Origin: an uncultured Bacteroidota bacterium
GTDB taxonomy: Bacteria; Bacteroidota; Bacteroidia; Flavobacteriales; Flavobacteriaceae
Direction of reading: 5' to 3'
NCBI GenBank assembly: GCA_902598295.1
Contig: CACKBA010000003.1
Location: 24,544 to 88,543, forward strand
Length of the DNA stretch: 64,000 nucleotides
Shown here: piece after piece, positions 58,179-64,000 of the stretch
Layout of the letters: each line of letters begins with the position of its first letter
Numbering within the stretch: the stretch's first letter is position 1
Made by a program: the position numbers and the translations under genes
The notes under the pieces: generated by a model
Told to the model about the DNA's origin: nothing
The model's input: only the letters and a program-made list of their open reading frames with translations
Database searches by the model: none

Positions 58179-59696
58179 GTGAAAAGGATTTCCAATACAA
58201 ATGTTAATCAGTATGGCGAAAATGCCTCCGTTTTTTCCCTTCAGAAAGGTAAATTACCACCACAAGCTATTGATTTAGAAGAAGTTGTATTAGGTGCTAT
58301 GATGATTGATAAAAAGGGAGTAGATGAAGTTATTGATATTCTTCAACCTGAAGCTTTCTACAAAGAAAGTCATCAATTAATATTCAATGCAATTATTAGT
58401 TTATTTGAAAAGCAGGAACCTATAGATATTAAGACTGTATCTTTTCAATTAAAAAAAGATGGTACTTTGAACTCTGTTGGGGGAGATTACTATCTCATTG
58501 AATTATCACAAAAAGTATCATCATCTGCCCACATAGAATTTCACTCAAGAATTATTTTACAAAAATTTATACAACGTAAGCTTATTTCCATTTCAAATGA
58601 GATAATTGAAGATTCATATGATGAAACTTCTGATGTTTTTGATTTATTGGATAAGGCAGAATCAAAAATATATGATATTTCCCAACGAAATTTGAAAAAA
58701 AATACTCAATCTGCAGAGGACTTGGTTTTGGCAGCAAAGAAAAAAATAGAGGAAATATCAAAAAAAGAGGGTTTGAGTGGTATAGCTTCAGGATTTGGCG
58801 AAATTGACAGATTAACATCAGGATGGCAACCAAGTGATTTAATTATTGTTGCAGCAAGACCAGGGATGGGTAAAACTGCATTTACGTTATCAATGGCTAG
58901 AAATATCACAGTTGAAAATAATATTCCTGTCGCTTTTTTCTCATTGGAAATGTCTGCAATACAGTTGATAACCCGTTTAATCTCCTCTGAAACTGGCCTT
59001 AATTCAGAAAAATTAAGAACTGGTAAGTTAGAAAAGTTTGAGTGGGAATTATTAAATGTAAAAGTAACTGATCTTGAGAGCGCTCCTCTTTATATTGATG
59101 ATACTCCCTCATTATCAATTTTTGAATTAAGAGCTAAAGCAAGAAGGTTATCTTCTCAGTTTGGCATAAAACTTATTGTCGTAGATTATCTTCAGCTTAT
59201 GACACTGGGTTCAAGTCAAAAATCTGGAAATAGGGAACAAGAAATATCTACTATTTCAAGAAATTTAAAAGCTCTAGCAAAGGAACTTGATATTCCAATT
59301 ATTGCTCTTTCCCAATTATCTAGAGCTGTAGAATTGAGAGGTGGTACAAAAAGACCAATCCTTTCTGACTTGAGAGAATCTGGTGCAATAGAACAAGATG
59401 CTGATATTGTATCCTTCCTATATAGACCAGAATATTATAAAATTGATGAATGGGATGATGAGGAAAGATCTCCAGCACTAGGTCAGGCAGAATTCATTGT
59501 TGCTAAACACAGAAATGGAGGTCTTAGTTCTATAAAACTTAAATTTATCAACTCTCTTGGTAAATTTGAAAATCTTTCTGCTTTTGAAAACCCCTTTGAA
59601 TATCAGTCAAAAATTAACAAGGATAAAAAAGTAAATCCTGACCAAGCATTTGAAAGTGGTGCATATAGATCTGAGGATGAAGAAGATTTATTTTAA
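58179..59696 (+). CDS. dnaB: replicative DNA helicase (GTG start)
   Basis: 505 aa; [46 protein letters not shown]. Confidence 0.96.
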   Translation: MKRISNTNVNQYGENASVFSLQKGKLPPQAIDLEEVVLGAMMIDKKGVDEVIDILQPEAFYKESHQLIFNAIISLFEKQEPIDIKTVSFQLKKDGTLNSVGGDYYLIELSQKVSSSAHIEFHSRIILQKFIQRKLISISNEIIEDSYDETSDVFDLLDKAESKIYDISQRNLKKNTQSAEDLVLAAKKKIEEISKKEGLSGIASGFGEIDRLTSGWQPSDLIIVAARPGMGKTAFTLSMARNITVENNIPVAFFSLEMSAIQLITRLISSETGLNSEKLRTGKLEKFEWELLNVKVTDLESAPLYIDDTPSLSIFELRAKARRLSSQFGIKLIVVDYLQLMTLGSSQKSGNREQEISTISRNLKALAKELDIPIIALSQLSRAVELRGGTKRPILSDLRESGAIEQDADIVSFLYRPEYYKIDEWDDEERSPALGQAEFIVAKHRNGGLSSIKLKFINSLGKFENLSAFENPFEYQSKINKDKKVNPDQAFESGAYRSEDEEDLF

Positions 59697-60032
59697 GTTC
59701 TTAATCAATTTAGAAAACCTTTCAGAATCATTCATAGCCATATCGGCCAAAACTTTCCTGTTTATATCTATTTTATTTACTTTTAATTTATGAACTAGTT
59801 CTGAGTATGAAAGTCCATTTTGTCTAGCTGCAGCATTAATTCTAAGAATCCACAGTGACCTAAAACTTCTTTTCTTGTTTCTTCTGTCTCTGTAAGCATA
59901 TGTTAAAGCTTTTTCAACAGCATTTTTTGCGACTGTATAAACATTTTTTCTTCTACCAAAGTAACCTTTAGCTTCTTTTAGTATTTTTTTTCTTTTTCTT
60001 CTTGATGCAACTGAGTTTACTGATCTTGACAT
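59688..60032 (-). CDS. rplT: 50S ribosomal protein L20
   Basis: [43 protein letters not shown]. Confidence 0.97.
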   Translation of the reverse strand: MSRSVNSVASRRKRKKILKEAKGYFGRRKNVYTVAKNAVEKALTYAYRDRRNKKRSFRSLWILRINAAARQNGLSYSELVHKLKVNKIDINRKVLADMAMNDSERFSKLIKNLK

Positions 60033-60097
60033 ATTTTTATTTTTTTGACTTAGGTGTTATTATTAAACTTATACCTTTTGTCTGGTTAAACTATTAT

Positions 60098-60295
60098 TTA
60101 TTTTAGTCTGAGTTGTTTTTTTATGCTGTTCAAATCACTATCACTAACCAGACCATCATGAGTGAGCTTTAACTTTCTCTTTTTAGATTTCTTAGTTAAT
60201 ATATGGTTTTTAAATGCGTGTTTTCTTTTTATTTTACCACTGCCAGTTACTTTAAACCTCTTTTTGGCACTGGATTTAGTTTTCATTTTACTCAT
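60098..60295 (-). CDS. rpmI: 50S ribosomal protein L35
   Basis: [39 protein letters not shown]. Confidence 0.96.
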   Translation of the reverse strand: MSKMKTKSSAKKRFKVTGSGKIKRKHAFKNHILTKKSKKRKLKLTHDGLVSDSDLNSIKKQLRLK

Positions 60296-60298
60296 GGA

Positions 60299-60862
60299 CT
60301 ATTTCTTTACTTTTTTTGGGCTCACAAACATAATCATTTTTTTTCCTTCTAGCACAGGCAATTGTTCAACTTTTCCATATTCCTCCAATTCTTGCGCTAA
60401 TTTTAATAATAAAATTTGTCCCTGTTCTTTAAAAATGATTGATCTACCTTTAAAAAAAACAAATGCTTTTAGTTTTGCACCATCTTCTAAAAATTTTATC
60501 GCGTGCTTTTTCTTGAACTCGTAGTCATGAATATCAGTTTGAGGACCAAATCTGATTTCTTTTACAACTACCTTTTGAGTTTTTGCTTTTAGATATTTTT
60601 CTCTTTTCTTTTGATCATATAAAAACTTTTTATAATCCATTGCTTTACACACAGGTGGAAGTGCTTTTGGAGATATCTCAACCAAGTCCGTTTCTAATGT
60701 TTTTGCAATTTGTAGAGCTTCACCGACTGGATATATTCCAACTTCAACGTTATCACCTACCAGCCTGACTTCATGGGCAGTAATCTCACCGTTAATTTTG
60801 TGAGGATTTTTTTTGATTATTCTTCCGGGTCTTTTCCCTCTTTTTCTTCTTAGTGCTATGAT
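60299..60862 (-). CDS. infC: translation initiation factor IF-3, predicted non-canonical start (ATC 60862 or ATA 60859)
   Basis: Frame continues upstream of ORF-track start as [63 protein letters not shown], with no in-frame ATG/GTG/TTG until TTG at 60685. Confidence 0.9.
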   Translation of the reverse strand: MIALRRKRGKRPGRIIKKNPHKINGEITAHEVRLVGDNVEVGIYPVGEALQIAKTLETDLVEISPKALPPVCKAMDYKKFLYDQKKREKYLKAKTQKVVVKEIRFGPQTDIHDYEFKKKHAIKFLEDGAKLKAFVFFKGRSIIFKEQGQILLLKLAQELEEYGKVEQLPVLEGKKMIMFVSPKKVKK

Positions 60863-62811
60863 TATGAGTTTAGATTAATTATTTGTGATTCGTTTACTTT
60901 ATGACTAATGTATTCTGTTAGAGATTCGATTTTAATGCCACCAACTAAATCACCCCCTCTGAGCCTAATTGTCACTTCATTATTTTTAATTTCTTTGTCT
61001 CCAATTATTCCCATTATATGTGTTTTTTTCATTTCTGCTTCTAGAATTTTTTTACTAACAGTTTCATTTCTAAAATCAGTTGATGCGCGAATTTCGGCTT
61101 TTTCTAATAAATTTAAAACTTTTTGAGTGTAATTTTGGTGTTTTTCACCAACTGAAATAAGGGTAATTTGATTTGTAGCAAGCCACAGAGGAAAAACACC
61201 TGCGGTATGCTCAATTAGAATAGCAATAAATCTTTCTAAACTACCAAATGGTGCTCTATGAATCATTACAGGTCTCTCGTCTTCATTATTCTTGTTTTTG
61301 AAAGTAAGATTAAACCTCTCAGGCAAGTTATAATCTACTTGAATTGTACCTAACTGCCATTCTCTTTTTAAAGCATCTTTAACCATGAAATCAAGTTTGG
61401 GACCATAAAATGCTGCTTCACCATACTCAACTCTGTAATTAAGATTTTTTGATTTTGCAGCCTTGAGAATTGCTTTTTCAGCTAGATTCCAAATATTATC
61501 AGAGCCGATATATTTCTCCATTTTTTCCTTATCTCTTAGAGATATTTGAGCAGTAAATTCCTCAAATCCAAGAGACTTGAACACATAAAGAACTAAATCT
61601 ATTACTTTTATAAATTCGTCCAATAATTGTTCTTGAGTACAGAAAATATGTGCATCATCTTGCGTAAAACCTCTAACTCTAGTTAATCCATGCAATTCTC
61701 CACTTTGTTCATAACGATAAACTGTACCAAATTCAGCGTATCTTACTGGTAAATCTTTATAACTCCACTTACGTGAACTATATATTTCACAATGATGAGG
61801 GCAGTTCATCGGTTTTAGTAGAAACTCTTCATCCTCTTTAGGAGTTTTGATTGGAAAAAATGTGCTTTCTCCATATTTTTCATAATGCCCAGATTGAACA
61901 TATAATTTTTTGTTACCGATGTGAGGTGTTATTACCATTTCATAGCCTGCCTTTTTTTGTGCAGTTTTTAAAAATCCCTCAAGACGTGATCGAAGCTCAG
62001 TTCCTTCAGGTAACCATAATGGAAGACCCAAACCAACATTTTCTGAAAATGTAAATAATCCTAATTTTTTTCCTAAAACCCTGTGATCTCTCTTCTTGGC
62101 TTCTTCAATCAAGTGAAGATATTCTTTTAATAATTTTTCTTTTGGAAAACTGATTCCATAAATTCTGGTAAGTTGTTTATTATTTTCATCACCTCTCCAA
62201 TATGCCCCAGCAATATTTAATAGTTTAACACTCTTTATGTATTTTGTCGATGGTATATGTCCTCCTTTGCACAAATCAGTAAAATCAGCATGATCACAAA
62301 AAGTTATTTTTTCATTGCCAAGACTCTTGATTAATTCACACTTGTACTCATTTTTATGTTTTTTATAGTAACTGAGTGCATCTGAATTTGAAATTTCTCT
62401 CATGTTAAAAGAATGATTTTTTCTCGCTTCCTCAATCATTTTATTTTCGATTTTAGAAAAATCATTTTCAGAAAAGGTTGAGTTTTGGAAATCAACATCA
62501 TAATAAAAACCATTTTCAATTGCAGGTCCAATTGTTAATTTGGATTTGGGAAATAAATCAAGGATAACCTGTGCTAGAAGATGCGCGGTAGAATGCCAAA
62601 AAGCCTTTTTTCCTTCATCATCATCCCATTTGAAAAATTTTATATTTCCATCGGCAAAAAGTTTTGTTTTAGTTTCAATGATTTCATTATTATATTCTAC
62701 ACTCAAAACATCTCTAGCTAATGCAGGACTAATTTTTTCGGCTATTTCAAATGGAGTTATTCCATCATCATAACTTAACTCTTTACCATCTGGAAATTTT
62801 ACTTTAATCAT
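60862..62811 (-). CDS. thrS: threonyl-tRNA synthetase
   Basis: [55 protein letters not shown]-track start 62853 shortened. Confidence 0.95.
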   Translation of the reverse strand: MIKVKFPDGKELSYDDGITPFEIAEKISPALARDVLSVEYNNEIIETKTKLFADGNIKFFKWDDDEGKKAFWHSTAHLLAQVILDLFPKSKLTIGPAIENGFYYDVDFQNSTFSENDFSKIENKMIEEARKNHSFNMREISNSDALSYYKKHKNEYKCELIKSLGNEKITFCDHADFTDLCKGGHIPSTKYIKSVKLLNIAGAYWRGDENNKQLTRIYGISFPKEKLLKEYLHLIEEAKKRDHRVLGKKLGLFTFSENVGLGLPLWLPEGTELRSRLEGFLKTAQKKAGYEMVITPHIGNKKLYVQSGHYEKYGESTFFPIKTPKEDEEFLLKPMNCPHHCEIYSSRKWSYKDLPVRYAEFGTVYRYEQSGELHGLTRVRGFTQDDAHIFCTQEQLLDEFIKVIDLVLYVFKSLGFEEFTAQISLRDKEKMEKYIGSDNIWNLAEKAILKAAKSKNLNYRVEYGEAAFYGPKLDFMVKDALKREWQLGTIQVDYNLPERFNLTFKNKNNEDERPVMIHRAPFGSLERFIAILIEHTAGVFPLWLATNQITLISVGEKHQNYTQKVLNLLEKAEIRASTDFRNETVSKKILEAEMKKTHIMGIIGDKEIKNNEVTIRLRGGDLVGGIKIESLTEYISHKVNESQIINLNS

Positions 62812-63043
62812 TTTTAAAATTATTATACTCTTTTTCAGATAAGGTTCTAACAATTATCATTATTCCTGAATAAAGTAAATATACTGCCATTAAGCAAAAA
62901 ATCGTTCCTAAAATTAAAACAAAATAATAAAATTCATGACCCTCGTTTTTAAAAGCAGAAAATACAACAGTTGGTCCTAAAAACATGAAGAACAAACTTA
63001 TGAGTAAACGATTAAAACCTTTTGACAAATAATTTTTTTTCAA
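62804..63043 (-). CDS. small membrane protein (DUF6095-like)
   Basis: 79 aa, two TM; overlaps both lgt end and thrS start. Confidence 0.6.
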   Translation of the reverse strand: MKKNYLSKGFNRLLISLFFMFLGPTVVFSAFKNEGHEFYYFVLILGTIFCLMAVYLLYSGIMIIVRTLSEKEYNNFKND

Positions 63044-63867
63044 ATCCTAGTTGAATTACTTCTCAGAAGTAGTATTAAACCAATAAACATAAAAGGAATA
63101 CTTAGCCATTGGCCAGTGCTAAGTAATCCAAGATAGCTCTCTATCCCTCCTTGACTTTCTTTTACATATTCCACAATAAATCTGACACCAAATAAAAAGA
63201 TTAAGAAAAATCCAAAAAAGAATCCTTTTTTATCGATTAGTTTTGTCTTGTTATACAGTGTATACAAAATTATAAATAGAATTAAATACCCCAATGATTC
63301 GTAAAGTTGAGCAGGATGTCTTGGTAAATTCTCAGATCTATTTAAAAAAATAACACCATAATTTGAGTTTGTATAGTTTCCTACAATTTCAGAATTGAAA
63401 AAATTACCAATTCTAACTAACATTCCACCCAGTGCAACAACAATAACAAGCCTATCAAAAATCCATAATACAGACTCATATTTATATTTTATCTTATAAA
63501 TAATTATCGATAAAATGATTCCAATAGTTGCACCATGACTTGATAGACCCCTGTATCCAACGAAATTCCAACCATTTTCATCAATTTTTATAGGCAGAAA
63601 TATTTCTAATAAATTGTTTTGAAAATATTCCCAATTATAAAAAAAAACTTCACCAAGTCTTGCACCTATGAGAGTACCAAGAACCATATGGACAAGAAAA
63701 GGATCTAGCAGTTTTAGATCTTTATTTTCTTTAACATAAATTTTTTCCATTAGTTTGTATCCAGCAAAAAAAGCTAACAAAAACATGAGGCTGTACCAAT
63801 AAATTGTTATCGGTCCAAAGCTTATTATAGATTCGCTTAAATTATGATTAAAAATTAATTCATCCAT
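63040..63867 (-). CDS. lgt: prolipoprotein diacylglyceryl transferase
   Basis: GFNFVGYRGLSSHGATIG-type signature (VGYRGLSSHGATIGIIL), RIGNFFNSEIVG, RHPAQLYESLGYL. Confidence 0.95.
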   Translation of the reverse strand: MDELIFNHNLSESIISFGPITIYWYSLMFLLAFFAGYKLMEKIYVKENKDLKLLDPFLVHMVLGTLIGARLGEVFFYNWEYFQNNLLEIFLPIKIDENGWNFVGYRGLSSHGATIGIILSIIIYKIKYKYESVLWIFDRLVIVVALGGMLVRIGNFFNSEIVGNYTNSNYGVIFLNRSENLPRHPAQLYESLGYLILFIILYTLYNKTKLIDKKGFFFGFFLIFLFGVRFIVEYVKESQGGIESYLGLLSTGQWLSIPFMFIGLILLLRSNSTRI

Positions 63868-63872
63868 ACATT

Positions 63873-63880
63873 CAAATATA
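63873..63880 (-). promoter_or_regulatory. TAnnTTTG -7 box (TATATTTG), 5 nt before lgt ATG
   Basis: Exact match. Confidence 0.45.
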
Positions 63881-63885
63881 GTTTA

Positions 63886-64000
63886 TTATGGAACAGGGTC
63901 GTACCCACAATTTTTATTCCATGGATTGCATTTAAAAATTCGTATTGTAGTTAAGTATAAACCTTTAATCAGCCCATATTTTTTCAATGCCCCAATAGCA
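63886..64000 (-). CDS. yidD: membrane protein insertion efficiency factor YidD (N-terminus beyond window)
   Basis: Minus strand reads [37 protein letters not shown], typical YidD C-terminus. Confidence 0.88.
   Translation of the reverse strand, partial: AIGALKKYGLIKGLYLTTIRIFKCNPWNKNCGYDPVP

Noticed and set aside
1-64000. CRISPR arrays, transposons, prophage, toxin-antitoxin or defence islands
   Set aside because: No spaced direct repeats, transposase/integrase, phage or defence-family proteins seen in any supported frame.

Overview
AT-rich, densely coded chromosomal window that looks like a streamlined, probably marine Flavobacteriia (Bacteroidota) genome. The taxonomic call rests on gene content (DUF4290, TIGR03643, DUF4199, DUF2911, type-B L31, split transketolase) and on repeated TAnnTTTG/TTG promoter motifs. 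I support about 60 protein genes, mostly housekeeping: purL, purB, carB, rmuC, priA, rpsF-rpsR-rplI, hisS, fmt, murA, recF, ribH, tgt, accA, dnaB, lgt-thrS-infC-rpmI-rplT, and truncated fadN and yidD at the edges. There are three tRNAs (Met, Leu, Lys), one clear intrinsic terminator, one 30-nt tandem repeat, and no CRISPR array, transposase, prophage or large biosynthetic cluster. No clearly new multi-gene defence or mobile system is visible. The points most worth a second look are: (1) a carotenoid operon crtI-crtB-crtZ whose TTG start lies 10 nt after a tRNA-Leu and that appears to be transcribed from a tRNA-Lys promoter; (2) a ribosomal protein L31 (type B) with a decapeptide-repeat acidic tail; (3) TAnnTTTG boxes 4-16 nt from many start codons, implying leaderless or near-leaderless mRNAs; (4) convergent genes that overlap at their 3' ends; (5) a photolyase/cryptochrome cluster whose FeS-BCP-type member lacks part of the expected Cys ligand set; (6) an infC with no canonical start codon; (7) a 28-bp perfect palindrome upstream of a MarR-fadN operon. 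All family calls are from recognition of the protein sequences; no database search was run.
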